A DNA stretch of 64,000 nucleotides from Microbacterium lacus (GTDB lineage Bacteria > Actinomycetota > Actinomycetes > Actinomycetales > Microbacteriaceae), in NCBI RefSeq assembly GCF_039531105.1, contig NZ_BAAAPK010000001.1, positions 1,674,001 through 1,738,000 of the forward strand, in the 5' to 3' direction. Every line of letters begins with the position of its first letter. The stretch's first letter is position 1. A program made the translations under genes and the position numbers. A model generated the notes under the pieces. That model did not search any database and was not told the origin of the DNA. It saw nothing but the letters and a program-made list of their open reading frames with translations. Of the stretch, positions 54,168-61,707 are shown one piece after another.

Positions 54168-55361
54168 ATGCGAGTCGACATCGTCACCAAGGAATATCCG
54201 CCGGAGATCTACGGCGGCGCGGGAGTGCATGTGACCGAGCTGGTCCGCGCGCTCCGCGAGCGGATGGACGTGCAGGTTCGCGCGTTCGGCGCGCCTCGCG
54301 CCGAGCAGGGCACGACCGCGTACGGCGTGCCCGCAGAACTGCAGTCGGCGAACGGCGCGATCCAGACGCTCGGCACCGATCTGGAGATCGTGTCGGACAT
54401 CGCCGGCGCGGACGTCGTGCACAGCCACACCTGGTACGCGAACTTCGCCGGCCATCTCGCGGGCCTTCTGCACGGCATCCCGCACATCGTCACGGCGCAC
54501 AGTCTCGAGCCCCTCCGGCCGTGGAAGGCCGAGCAGCTGGGTGGGGGCTACGCCGTTTCCAGCTACATCGAGAAGACGGCCTACGAGGGCGCGGCGGCGA
54601 TCGTGGCGGTCAGCGACGGCATGCGCACCGACATCCTGCGCAGCTACCCCGACCTCGACCCGGCGAAGGTGCGCGTGATCTACAACGGCATCGATGTGGA
54701 CGCCTGGCGGCCGGTGGAGAATCCCGGACTCCTCGCGGAGCTCGGGATCGACCCGGCCCGGCCGTCGGTCGTCTTCGTCGGCCGGATCACCCGGCAGAAG
54801 GGCCTGCCCTATTTCCTCCGAGCCGCGGAGCTCCTGCCGCCGGATGTGCAGGTCATCCTGTGCGCGGGCGCGCCGGACACCCCCCAGATCATGGAGGAGG
54901 TCCAGGGTCTCGTCCGCCGCCTGCAGGAGACGCGTGACGGGGTGGTGTGGATCGAGCGGATGCTGCCGCGCGACGAACTGTGCGCGGTGCTGACCGCTGC
55001 CACGACTTTCGTCTGCCCGTCGATCTACGAGCCGCTCGGCATCGTGAACCTCGAGGCGATGGCGTGCGGTGCCGCGGTGGTCGGGACGGCGACCGGCGGC
55101 ATTCCGGAAGTCGTCGTGGACGGCGTCACCGGCCGGCTCGTGCCGATCGAGCAGGTGCAGGACGGCACAGGGACGCCGCTGGACCCCGATCGATACGTCG
55201 CCGACCTCGCGCGCGTGCTCACCGAGGTCGTGAGCGACCCGGAGCGCGCCGCCGCGTACGGCGCCGCCGGCCGCGAACGGGCGGCGAACGATTTCAGCTG
55301 GGCCTCGATCGCGGACGCCACGGCGGCGCTGTACGCAGAGGTGAGCGGCATCCGCGGATAG
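54168..55361 (+). CDS. glgA: Glycogen synthase (GT4 family)
   Basis: Glucosyltransferase using the product of GlgC; mycobacterial relatives (GlgM) can make maltose 1-phosphate instead, which sequence alone does not exclude. The 397-residue product has EYPPEIYGGAGVHVTELVRAL at the N-terminus, HSHTWYANFAGHLAG, VFVGRITRQKGLPYFL, and the donor-binding CPSIYEPLGIVNLEAMACG. ATG 54168 follows TAGCGT by 6 nt. Confidence 0.94.
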   Translation: MRVDIVTKEYPPEIYGGAGVHVTELVRALRERMDVQVRAFGAPRAEQGTTAYGVPAELQSANGAIQTLGTDLEIVSDIAGADVVHSHTWYANFAGHLAGLLHGIPHIVTAHSLEPLRPWKAEQLGGGYAVSSYIEKTAYEGAAAIVAVSDGMRTDILRSYPDLDPAKVRVIYNGIDVDAWRPVENPGLLAELGIDPARPSVVFVGRITRQKGLPYFLRAAELLPPDVQVILCAGAPDTPQIMEEVQGLVRRLQETRDGVVWIERMLPRDELCAVLTAATTFVCPSIYEPLGIVNLEAMACGAAVVGTATGGIPEVVVDGVTGRLVPIEQVQDGTGTPLDPDRYVADLARVLTEVVSDPERAAAYGAAGRERAANDFSWASIADATAALYAEVSGIRG

Positions 55362-55364
55362 GGT
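55359..55364 (+). promoter_or_regulatory. -10 element TAGGGT of the ABC ATPase gene, leaderless
   Basis: TAGGGT overlaps the glgA stop TAG and ends 7 nt before ATG 55372, ruling out the in-frame GTG 55363 as part of this transcript. Confidence 0.5.
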
Positions 55365-55371
55365 GGAGCGC

Positions 55372-56157
55372 ATGCCGCAGGTGCTCGAGTTCTCCGACGT
55401 CGTCGTCCGCCGAAGTGCCCGGGACATCGTGGACCACCTCGAGTGGTCGGTGGAAGACGATCAGCGCTGGGTGATCCTCGGGCCGAACGGCGCGGGCAAG
55501 ACGACCGTGCTGCAGCTGGCCGACACGCTCGTCCACCCGACTTCGGGTCGCGTCACGATCCTGGGGGAGCAGCTCGGGCGGACGGACGTCTTCGAGCTCC
55601 GGCCCCGCATCGGGTTCGCCTCGAGCGCGATGGCCAAGCGCGTGCCCGCGGAGGAGACGGTTCTGAACGTCGTCCTCACCGCCGCGTACTCGGTCGTCGG
55701 ACGCTGGAACGAGGCGTACGAGGACATCGACGAGCGTCGCGCGCTGCGGGTGCTGGCCGAATGGCGACTGGACCACCTCGCCGACCGCACTTTCGGCACG
55801 CTGTCCGACGGCGAGCAGAAGCGCGTCCAGATCGCGCGGGCGATCATGACGGATCCCGAGCTCCTCCTGCTCGACGAGCCCGCGGCGAGTCTCGATCTCG
55901 GCGCGCGCGAAGAGCTGCTGACCCTGCTGAGCGGCTACGCGCAGGCCCCCACGACGCCCGCGATGGTGATGGTGACGCACCATGTGGAGGAGATCCCGGT
56001 GGGCTTCACGCATGTCCTGCTGCTGCGCGAGGGCCGCGTCGTCGCCGCCGGGCCGCTGGCGGAGGCGCTCACGGCGGAGAACCTGTCCGAGACGTTCGGC
56101 GTGCCGATCGCCCTCACCGCGGCCGACGGTCGGTACGCGGCTCGTGCGAGTGCCTGA
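55372..56157 (+). CDS. ABC transporter ATP-binding protein (ModF/YlmA-like)
   Basis: A 261-residue single ABC domain: Walker A GPNGAGKTTV, signature TLSDGEQKRVQIARAI (SDGE in place of SGGQ), Walker B LLLLDEPAASLDLG, and the switch histidine in MVTHHVEEIP. The SDGE signature and HHVEEI stretch are like the stand-alone ATPases related to ModF. No permease gene adjoins it. Partner and substrate are unknown. Confidence 0.88.
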   Translation: MPQVLEFSDVVVRRSARDIVDHLEWSVEDDQRWVILGPNGAGKTTVLQLADTLVHPTSGRVTILGEQLGRTDVFELRPRIGFASSAMAKRVPAEETVLNVVLTAAYSVVGRWNEAYEDIDERRALRVLAEWRLDHLADRTFGTLSDGEQKRVQIARAIMTDPELLLLDEPAASLDLGAREELLTLLSGYAQAPTTPAMVMVTHHVEEIPVGFTHVLLLREGRVVAAGPLAEALTAENLSETFGVPIALTAADGRYAARASA

Positions 56158-56188
56158 CCGGCGATTCTGCGCGAGGCCGACGGGCTGA

Positions 56189-56242
56189 TAGCATAGACCC
56201 TTGGTGCATTCGCACCGCAGATTTTCACGCCCTGGCAAAATC
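56189..56242 (+). promoter_or_regulatory. rpmE2 promoter and leader with two inverted repeats
   Basis: TAGCAT (56189-56194) is a possible -10. The leader then has a small hairpin GGTGC-ATTC-GCACC (56203-56216) and a spaced repeat GATTTT/AAAATC (56220-56225 and 56237-56242). These may be an operator or a ribosomal-protein leader structure. Confidence 0.4.
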
Positions 56243-56268
56243 CAGTGCACTCTCCCTAGAGGATCACC

Positions 56269-56529
56269 ATGAAGACTGACATCCACCCCGACTACAAGGC
56301 GGTCGTGTTCCGCGACCTCGGCTCGGGCGAGACCTTCCTGACCCGTTCGACGGTCAGCTCCGACAAGACGATCGAGCTCGACGGCGTGGAGTACCCCGTC
56401 ATCGACGTCGAGATCTCGTCCGCGTCGCACCCGTTCTACACGGGCAAGCAGCGCATCATGGACTCGGCCGGGCGCGTCGAGAAGTTCAACCAGCGCTTCA
56501 AGAACTTCGGCGGAGGCTCGCGCAACTGA
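56269..56529 (+). CDS. rpmE2: 50S ribosomal protein L31 type B
   Basis: Large-subunit protein bL31 of 86 residues. It is type B: the zinc-binding CxxC residues of type A L31 are absent. It starts [20 protein letters not shown] and contains [13 protein letters not shown]. In several bacteria type B L31 replaces the zinc form when zinc is scarce, under Zur control. Whether a type A copy exists here cannot be seen. A strong terminator follows. Confidence 0.96.
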   Translation: MKTDIHPDYKAVVFRDLGSGETFLTRSTVSSDKTIELDGVEYPVIDVEISSASHPFYTGKQRIMDSAGRVEKFNQRFKNFGGGSRN

Positions 56530-56543
56530 CGCTCGTCCGCTGA

Positions 56544-56571
56544 GAAAGGCCCCGCTTCGGCGGGGCCTTTC
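56544..56571 (+). terminator. rpmE2 hairpin terminator
   Basis: A perfect 12-bp stem (GAAAGGCCCCGC and GCGGGGCCTTTC) with a TTCG tetraloop, 14 nt after the stop. It may also serve the convergent exonuclease gene. Confidence 0.85.
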
Positions 56572-56590
56572 GCGTGCGCGGAAGACCGCG

Positions 56591-57280
56591 TCAGCGGACG
56601 GGCCACGACCCGTCCAGGTGCGTTTCCGGGTCAAGTCGCCCGATCCTCACGAAGTACTCCGTGAGGCTGTCGGCCTGTGCGCGGGCCCAGCCGATCTGGT
56701 GGGTGTGCAGAACGTCGGCGCGCGCAGGAAGGAGCTCGGCGAACCGACGCGCCAGCGCCTGCGCGAGGCGTCCCGCGGCGACGGCGTCCGCGGACGCGTC
56801 GTGCGCCCCGTCCAGGGGCACTGCGTAATGCGCGGCGACGGCGGCCAGCGTCCGCTTGCCGCGCCGATATCGGTCGTAGGCCTTGTCGATCACGAGGGGG
56901 TCGATCACCGGGGAGGGATCCTCCAGAGGTGCGATCGCGTGCCGGCGGGCTTCGTGCGCGAGCAGGGAGAAGTCATAGGACGCGTTGTACGCCACGACGG
57001 GGATGCCGGCGTCCAGCAAGGCGCGGAGCGTCTCGGCGACCTGCTCCACCACTTCCTCGGCGGGAGCTCCGACCGCCCGTGCGTGCGCCGTCGTGATGCC
57101 GTGCACCGCGGTGGCGGCGGCCGGGATCTCGATTCCGGGGTCGGCGATCCAGTCGCGCGCCAGGATCGCGGTGCCGTCCGCGTCGAGCAGGCCGACGTGC
57201 GCCGTGACGATGCGATCGTGCTCCACATCGACTCCGGTCGTTTCGAGGTCGAAGACTCCGATCACGCGCGTCCATTCCAT
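56591..57280 (-). CDS. DEDD 3'-5' exonuclease (DNA polymerase III epsilon-like)
   Basis: A 229-residue exonuclease-fold protein. The metal-binding motifs are GVFDLETTGVDVEHDRIV (motif I), YNASYDFSLLAHEA (motif II) and AHDASADAVAAGRLA (motif III, with His and Asp). It is shorter than full proofreading subunits and may act in repair or RNA trimming. ATG 57280 lies 7 nt after TACCGT (57293-57288, minus), so transcription looks leaderless. A large palindrome lies just upstream. Confidence 0.9.
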   Translation of the reverse strand: MEWTRVIGVFDLETTGVDVEHDRIVTAHVGLLDADGTAILARDWIADPGIEIPAAATAVHGITTAHARAVGAPAEEVVEQVAETLRALLDAGIPVVAYNASYDFSLLAHEARRHAIAPLEDPSPVIDPLVIDKAYDRYRRGKRTLAAVAAHYAVPLDGAHDASADAVAAGRLAQALARRFAELLPARADVLHTHQIGWARAQADSLTEYFVRIGRLDPETHLDGSWPVR

Positions 57281-57287
57281 GCTCGTG

Positions 57288-57293
57288 ACGGTA
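57288..57293 (-). promoter_or_regulatory. -10 element TACCGT of the exonuclease gene, leaderless
   Basis: Ends 7 nt before ATG 57280 on the minus strand. Confidence 0.5.
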
Positions 57294-57321
57294 TGCGCCA
57301 CCACCGACACCGGCGTGAAGC

Positions 57322-57405
57322 GCGCAGGATGACGGAGATGTGCGCGATGACGGAGACTTCCCGGCCTCCGCATCCGTCATTTCGCACATCGATGCGATCC
57401 TGCGC
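57322..57405. repeat. 84-nt imperfect palindrome between divergent genes
   Basis: Three nested arm pairs share one centre (57363.5): GCGCAGGAT with ATCCTGCGC, TGTGCG with CGCACA, and ATGACGGA with TCCGTCAT, around an 18-nt loop. The 5' arm also contains a direct repeat, ATGACGGAGA twice. It could be an operator, a structured RNA or a pair of inverted repeat-element copies. The 174-bp gap holds no gene. Confidence 0.7.
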
Positions 57406-57442
57406 ACTCGCGGACGCGCAGAGGTCGGACCGAGCGGCCTCG

Positions 57443-57448
57443 TAGACT
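57443..57448 (+). promoter_or_regulatory. -10 element TAGACT of the hydrolase gene, leaderless
   Basis: Ends 6 nt before GTG 57455. Confidence 0.6.
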
Positions 57449-57454
57449 CGGACG

Positions 57455-58354
57455 GTGCCCGCCGCCAACCCATACGCCGACCTCCTCGACGCGATGGAGG
57501 TCCAGCGCGCGGAGGTGGACGTGCTCGGCGGTACGACGGCGTACTGGACCTACGGGTCGCCGGACAGCGACACCACCGTGATCGCGGTCCACGGCTTCCG
57601 CGGCGAGCACCACGGCCTCGAGCCCGTCGTCGCGCACCTCGACGGCATCCGGATCATCTCGCCGGACCTCCCCGGTTTCGGTGAGACGCCGCCGCTGCCG
57701 GGGCGCCGGCACGACCTGGCCGCCTACACCGAGTGGCTGAAGGCCTTCGCCGAGAACGTCGCGCCCGGTGCGGTGATCCTCGGGCATTCGTTCGGCTCGA
57801 TCGTCGTGGCATCCGCCGTGGCGGAGGGGCTTTCGACCCCGAAAGTGATCCTCGTCAACCCGATCGGCGCTCCGGCGCTGGAAGGTCCGCGCGGCATCCT
57901 CACCCGGCTCGCCGTCTTCTATTACTGGGCGGGCGCGCGGCTGCCGCAGCGGGCGGGTGACGCTCTGCTGCGCAACGGCGCGATCGTCCGCGTGATGAGC
58001 GTGTCGATGGCCAAGACGCGAGACGCCGAGCTGCGCCGCTTCATCCACGACCAGCACGACACGTACTTCTCGCGCTTCGCGGACCGCGACGTCCTGCACG
58101 ACGCCTTCGTCGCCTCCGTCTCGCACGACGTCCGCGAGTTCGCCCCGCGGATCACCCAGCCGACGCTGCTGATCGCAGCGATGCGCGACGACATCACGCC
58201 GATCGAGGCGGAGAGGCACCTGGCGACGCTGTTCTCGGATGCCGAGCTGATCGAGATCCCGGACGTGGGCCATCTCATCCACTACGAGACGCCGCAGCCG
58301 GCCGCCGAGGCGATCAGGCGCTTTCTTTCGCCTTCCGCTCCCGGTAGGCGATGA
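57455..58354 (+). CDS. Alpha/beta hydrolase
   Basis: A 299-residue alpha/beta-fold enzyme. It has the oxyanion region VIAVHGFRGEHHGLEPVV, then ISPDLPGFGETPPLPGRRHDL, the nucleophile elbow GHSFGSIV, and an acid and His region TPIEAERHLATLF and IPDVGHLIHYETP. It resembles epoxide-hydrolase or esterase-type members; substrate unknown. The start is GTG 57455, fixed by the -10 six bases before. Its 3' end overlaps the convergent CGNR gene by 41 bp. Confidence 0.88.
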   Translation: MPAANPYADLLDAMEVQRAEVDVLGGTTAYWTYGSPDSDTTVIAVHGFRGEHHGLEPVVAHLDGIRIISPDLPGFGETPPLPGRRHDLAAYTEWLKAFAENVAPGAVILGHSFGSIVVASAVAEGLSTPKVILVNPIGAPALEGPRGILTRLAVFYYWAGARLPQRAGDALLRNGAIVRVMSVSMAKTRDAELRRFIHDQHDTYFSRFADRDVLHDAFVASVSHDVREFAPRITQPTLLIAAMRDDITPIEAERHLATLFSDAELIEIPDVGHLIHYETPQPAAEAIRRFLSPSAPGRR

Positions 58355-58883
58355 CGTTCATGCGGTTGCCGCAGTTGCCGGTGTCGCAGTAGCGCTTCGA
58401 GCCGTTGCGCGAATAGTCGACGTAGACCGATTCGCAGTCGTCGGCCGAGCATGTGCGCACGCGGTCGTACTCGTCGGAGCGGATCACGTCCACGAAGGCC
58501 ATGGCGGCTTCGACGAGGATGCGGGTCGCCAGCGGGGCGTCGTCGGATGTCGCGTGGATATGCCAGTCGTAGCCTCCGTGCCGGACGAGGCGGGGGAGTG
58601 CGCGGCCGTCGGCCAGCATCTCGTTGACCAGCGGCACGGCGCCGTCGCGGTCGACGTCCCACAGGCGCCGCAGCCGCGGACGGATCGCGCGCACGGCGTC
58701 GATCTCGGCCTGATCCCGCCGGATCTCGCCGGTGTAGGGATTGATCGCGAGGTACGCCTCGAACTCCTCGGATGTCTGCAGGGTGTCCTCGCCGTCGAAT
58801 CCGGGCAGGGTGTTCACGAGGTAGACAGCGGCGCGGAGGGACTGCTCGGTGTCACGGATGAACACCATGTTGACTCCTGACAT
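58314..58883 (-). CDS. CGNR zinc-finger/ABATE-domain regulator
   Basis: A 189-residue member of the ABATE (DUF1470) plus CGNR zinc-finger family, predicted stress-responsive transcription factors. The N-terminal ABATE part reads AAVYLVNTLPGFDGEDTL; the C-terminal finger has CSADDCESVYVD and RYCDTGNCGNRMNVIAYR, with the CGNR motif itself. ATG 58883 follows TAGCGT by 6 nt and is preferred to ATG 58868. It faces an EamA transporter gene across a strong palindrome that it probably binds. It overlaps the upstream hydrolase's end by 41 bp. Confidence 0.92.
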   Translation of the reverse strand: MSGVNMVFIRDTEQSLRAAVYLVNTLPGFDGEDTLQTSEEFEAYLAINPYTGEIRRDQAEIDAVRAIRPRLRRLWDVDRDGAVPLVNEMLADGRALPRLVRHGGYDWHIHATSDDAPLATRILVEAAMAFVDVIRSDEYDRVRTCSADDCESVYVDYSRNGSKRYCDTGNCGNRMNVIAYRERKAKESA

Positions 58884-58889
58884 CGGGGA

Positions 58890-58937
58890 ACGCTAGTGTC
58901 ACCAGTGTACGCACCGTACACTCCTGACACGTAGACA
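58890..58937. promoter_or_regulatory. Nested palindrome with flanking -10 elements between CGNR and EamA genes
   Basis: A 35-bp palindrome (58896-58930) centred at 58913 has inner arms GTGTACG/CGTACAC and outer arms GTGTCA/TGACAC. The CGNR -10 TAGCGT (58895-58890, minus) touches one side; a possible EamA -10 TAGACA (58932-58937) is 1 bp from the other. A bound regulator would cover both -35 regions. Confidence 0.75.
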
Positions 58938-58948
58938 GTCGGATTCCC

Positions 58949-59956
58949 ATGGCCGCACCCACCGCATCGATCCCGATCGTCTCCGCGACGGCTGTCCACC
59001 GAGTGAGCACATCGGGGCTCGTTCTCGCCGTCTTGTCCGCCCTGGCGTTCTCCTCGAGCGGCCCGTTCATCAAGCCTCTCCTCGAGGCCGGCTGGTCCCT
59101 CGGCGCCGCACTGCTCGTCCGGATGGGCGTTGCCGGTCTCGTGCTCTCGCCCGCACTCGTGCGCGCCGTGCGGCACCAGCCGGGGTTCCTCCGTCGCCAT
59201 TGGATGCTGATCGTGGCGTTCGGCCTGATCCCGGTCCTCGGCTGCCAGCTCTTCTTCTTCTCGGCGATGCAGCGGATGCCGGTTGCGGTCGCCCTGCTCA
59301 TCCAGTACCTCGCCCCGGTCATGCTCGTGGCGTACGTGTGGCTCCGCACCCGCCGGGCGCCGTCTGCTCTGGTCCTCGGAGGGTCGGCGGTCGCGATCGT
59401 CGGGCTCGTGCTCGTCGTCGACATCTCCGGGGCGTCGTTCGATCTCCTCGGGACGCTGCTCGCCCTGGCCGCCGCGGTGTGCGTGTGCGTCTACTTCGTG
59501 ATCTCCGAGCGGGCTGGCGGTGATCTTCCGCCGCTGGCGCTGGCCGCCGGGGGACTGCTGGTCGGCGCGGCGGTCATGGCGGTCTTGTGCCTCACCGGCG
59601 CGATGCCGTTCGCCGCGCCGCCCGTCTCGGTCGTCCTCGCCGGAGTCGAGGTGCCCTGGTTCGTGCCACTGCTGTGGGTCGCCGCGGTCGCGACGACGGT
59701 CGGCTATGCGTTCGGCGTCATGGCGGTGCCGCGTATCGGCTCGCGGGTGGCGTCCTTCGTCGGCCTGTCGGAAGTGCTGTTCGCGCTCGGTTTCGCGTGG
59801 CTGTTCCTCGCCGAGGTGCCCGCTCCCATCCAGTTCGCGGGCGGAGCGCTCATCCTCGTCGGCGTGGTGCTCGTGCGCGCGGACGCGAAGGCGACCGGGC
59901 TTCCGCCGAAGGGCGAGGACGAGGCCCCTACGCTTCCCGTCGTGCCAGCTCCATGA
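58949..59956 (+). CDS. EamA/DMT family transporter
   Basis: A 335-residue membrane protein with ten hydrophobic segments in two EamA repeats. Segments include GLVLAVLSALAFSSSGPFIK and MPVAVALLIQYLAPVMLVAY in the first repeat and PRIGSRVASFVGLSEVLFAL in the second, similar to RhtA/YdcZ-like metabolite exporters. The substrate is unknown. It is divergent from the CGNR regulator, which likely controls it. Its 3' end overlaps the convergent Lrp gene by 29 bp. Confidence 0.9.
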   Translation: MAAPTASIPIVSATAVHRVSTSGLVLAVLSALAFSSSGPFIKPLLEAGWSLGAALLVRMGVAGLVLSPALVRAVRHQPGFLRRHWMLIVAFGLIPVLGCQLFFFSAMQRMPVAVALLIQYLAPVMLVAYVWLRTRRAPSALVLGGSAVAIVGLVLVVDISGASFDLLGTLLALAAAVCVCVYFVISERAGGDLPPLALAAGGLLVGAAVMAVLCLTGAMPFAAPPVSVVLAGVEVPWFVPLLWVAAVATTVGYAFGVMAVPRIGSRVASFVGLSEVLFALGFAWLFLAEVPAPIQFAGGALILVGVVLVRADAKATGLPPKGEDEAPTLPVVPAP

Positions 59957-60401
59957 GCGGAGTCACGCGGTAGTCGATGACCTCGCCCATGACGAGCGAG
60001 GTCTCGGTCCGCTCCACCCCCTCGATGGAGAGGATGCGGGCGTCGGTGTCGAACAGGTGCTGCGTGTCCCGGCACACGACGCGCACGAGCAGATCGACCG
60101 GTCCGCTGAGGCCGTGGGCCTGCACGACTTCAGGGATGTGAGCGAGCTCAGCGGTGATGCGCGGCAGCTCGGCCTGGCGGACCGTGACGCTCACGAAGGC
60201 CTCGATGGGGTAGCCCAGCGCCCGGGCCGAGATCGCGCGTTCGTAGGAGAGGAAGACCCCGGTCCGCTCGAGACGCGCCATGCGCGCCTGCACCGTGTTG
60301 CGCGACATCCGCAGACGCTCGGACAGGGCGACGACGGTCGCGCGGGGATCGGCCGCGAGGGCGGCGAGAAGCTCGAGGTCGACATGGTCCACGCTGGTCA
60401 T
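59928..60401 (-). CDS. Lrp/AsnC family transcriptional regulator
   Basis: A 157-residue regulator with the N-terminal helix-turn-helix (VDLELLAALAADPRATVVAL; RMSRNTVQARMARLERTGV) and the C-terminal RAM ligand-binding domain (VSVTVRQAELPRITAELAHI, and PEVVQAHGLSGPVDLLV after it). Such proteins sense amino acids. It is divergent from the branched-chain 2-oxoacid dehydrogenase operon and is probably its regulator, as BkdR is in other bacteria. ATG 60401 lies 8 nt after TAATCT (60415-60410, minus). Confidence 0.92.
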   Translation of the reverse strand: MTSVDHVDLELLAALAADPRATVVALSERLRMSRNTVQARMARLERTGVFLSYERAISARALGYPIEAFVSVTVRQAELPRITAELAHIPEVVQAHGLSGPVDLLVRVVCRDTQHLFDTDARILSIEGVERTETSLVMGEVIDYRVTPLMELARREA

Positions 60402-60446
60402 AGTGTGGAAGATTAGCAGGCCCACCCTCGTCAGGCTACGCAACAT

Positions 60447-60496
60447 GCTCAATCTGATCGTCAATGCTTGAGCTAGGTGCAAAACGGACGTACTGT
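60447..60496 (+). promoter_or_regulatory. bkd operon promoter and candidate Lrp site
   Basis: A standard-looking promoter: -35 TTGAGC (60468-60473), 17-nt spacer, -10 TACTGT (60491-60496). The -35 is the right arm of an inverted repeat GCTCAA/TTGAGC (60447-60452 and 60468-60473), a plausible binding site for the divergent Lrp-type regulator. Confidence 0.55.
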
Positions 60497-60573
60497 CGGC
60501 CTCGTCGGCGACGCCGCCGACGATCCGCGCCGGATCACCTCACGAGGGCGGTCCGCAACGACGAGGGATGACG

Positions 60574-61707
60574 ATGATGCACACCCTGAGCCCGACCGCC
60601 GATCACGCCACCGACACGGACGACGTGGCACGTCTGATCACCCCCGACGGTGAGCGCCTCGCCGATCGCGAGCTCGACCCGTGGGTCGCCGACGTCGACG
60701 CCGAAGCCCTTCGGGGCCTGTACCGCGACATGACCGTGGTCCGACGGATCGACACCGAGGGCGTCGCCCTGCAGCGCCAGGGGCAGCTCGGACTCTGGGC
60801 GCCCTGCCAGGGGCAGGAGGCCACCCAGGTCGGCACCGCCCGGGCGTTCCGTGCCGATGACTTCGTCTTCCCCAGCTACCGCGAGATCGGCGTCGGCTTC
60901 GTCCGCGGCGCTGCGCCCGCAGATTTCGTGCTCGCGTGGCGCGGGGAGGCGCACTCGACCTACAACCCGTACGACCTCAACACCGCCACGCCGCAGATCA
61001 TCATCGGCGCCCAGGCTCTGCACGCCGTCGGCTACGGGATGGGCATCACGTTCGACGGCACCGATCAGGTGGCGGCGGCGTACTTCGGCGACGGTGCGAC
61101 GAGCCAGGGCGACGTGAACGAGGCCATGGTCTTCGCCTCTTCCTTCCGTGCTCCCGTCGTCTTCGTCTGCACGAACAACCAGTGGGCGATCTCCGAGCCG
61201 GTCACCGTGCAGGCGAAGTTCCCGATCGCCGGGCGCGCACCGGGGTTCGGCATCCCGAGTCTGCGGGTCGACGGCAATGACGTGCTCGCGTGCCTCGCGG
61301 CGATGCGATGGGCCACCGACCACGCGCGCACCGGGAACGGCCCCGTCTTCCTCGAGGCGGTGACGTACCGGATGGGTCCGCACACGACCTCGGACGACCC
61401 CACGCGCTACCGCGACAAGGATGAGGTCGAGCGCTGGCGCCGCCGGGACCCGCTCGCTCGCGTGGAGGCATTGCTGCGGCGCCGCGACGAGTTCTCGGAC
61501 GAGTTCGCCCGCGATGTGGCGGCCGAGGCCGACCGCTGGGGTGCGGAGGTCCGCGCCGCGACGCTGAACGCCCGCACGAAGGAGCCGATCGAGATCCTCG
61601 ATCACGTCTACGCCGAGCCGCACGTCGGCCTGGACGCGCAGCGCGCCGACTTCGCTGCCTATCTCGGGAGCTTCTCGGATGCCGTCGCCGGAGGTGAGGC
61701 GCGATGA
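60574..61707 (+). CDS. bkdA: Branched-chain 2-oxoacid dehydrogenase E1 component, alpha subunit
   Basis: Thiamine-diphosphate subunit of the complex that decarboxylates branched-chain 2-oxoacids from Val, Leu and Ile breakdown. The 377-residue product has GLWAPCQGQEATQVG, the cofactor motif GDGATSQGDVNEAMVFASSF and CTNNQWAIS, and the TYRMGPHTTSDDPTRYR loop typical of branched-chain rather than pyruvate enzymes. ATG 60574 is preferred to 60568 because GAGGG lies 6 nt upstream. A pyruvate preference is not fully excluded. Confidence 0.92.
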   Translation: MMHTLSPTADHATDTDDVARLITPDGERLADRELDPWVADVDAEALRGLYRDMTVVRRIDTEGVALQRQGQLGLWAPCQGQEATQVGTARAFRADDFVFPSYREIGVGFVRGAAPADFVLAWRGEAHSTYNPYDLNTATPQIIIGAQALHAVGYGMGITFDGTDQVAAAYFGDGATSQGDVNEAMVFASSFRAPVVFVCTNNQWAISEPVTVQAKFPIAGRAPGFGIPSLRVDGNDVLACLAAMRWATDHARTGNGPVFLEAVTYRMGPHTTSDDPTRYRDKDEVERWRRRDPLARVEALLRRRDEFSDEFARDVAAEADRWGAEVRAATLNARTKEPIEILDHVYAEPHVGLDAQRADFAAYLGSFSDAVAGGEAR

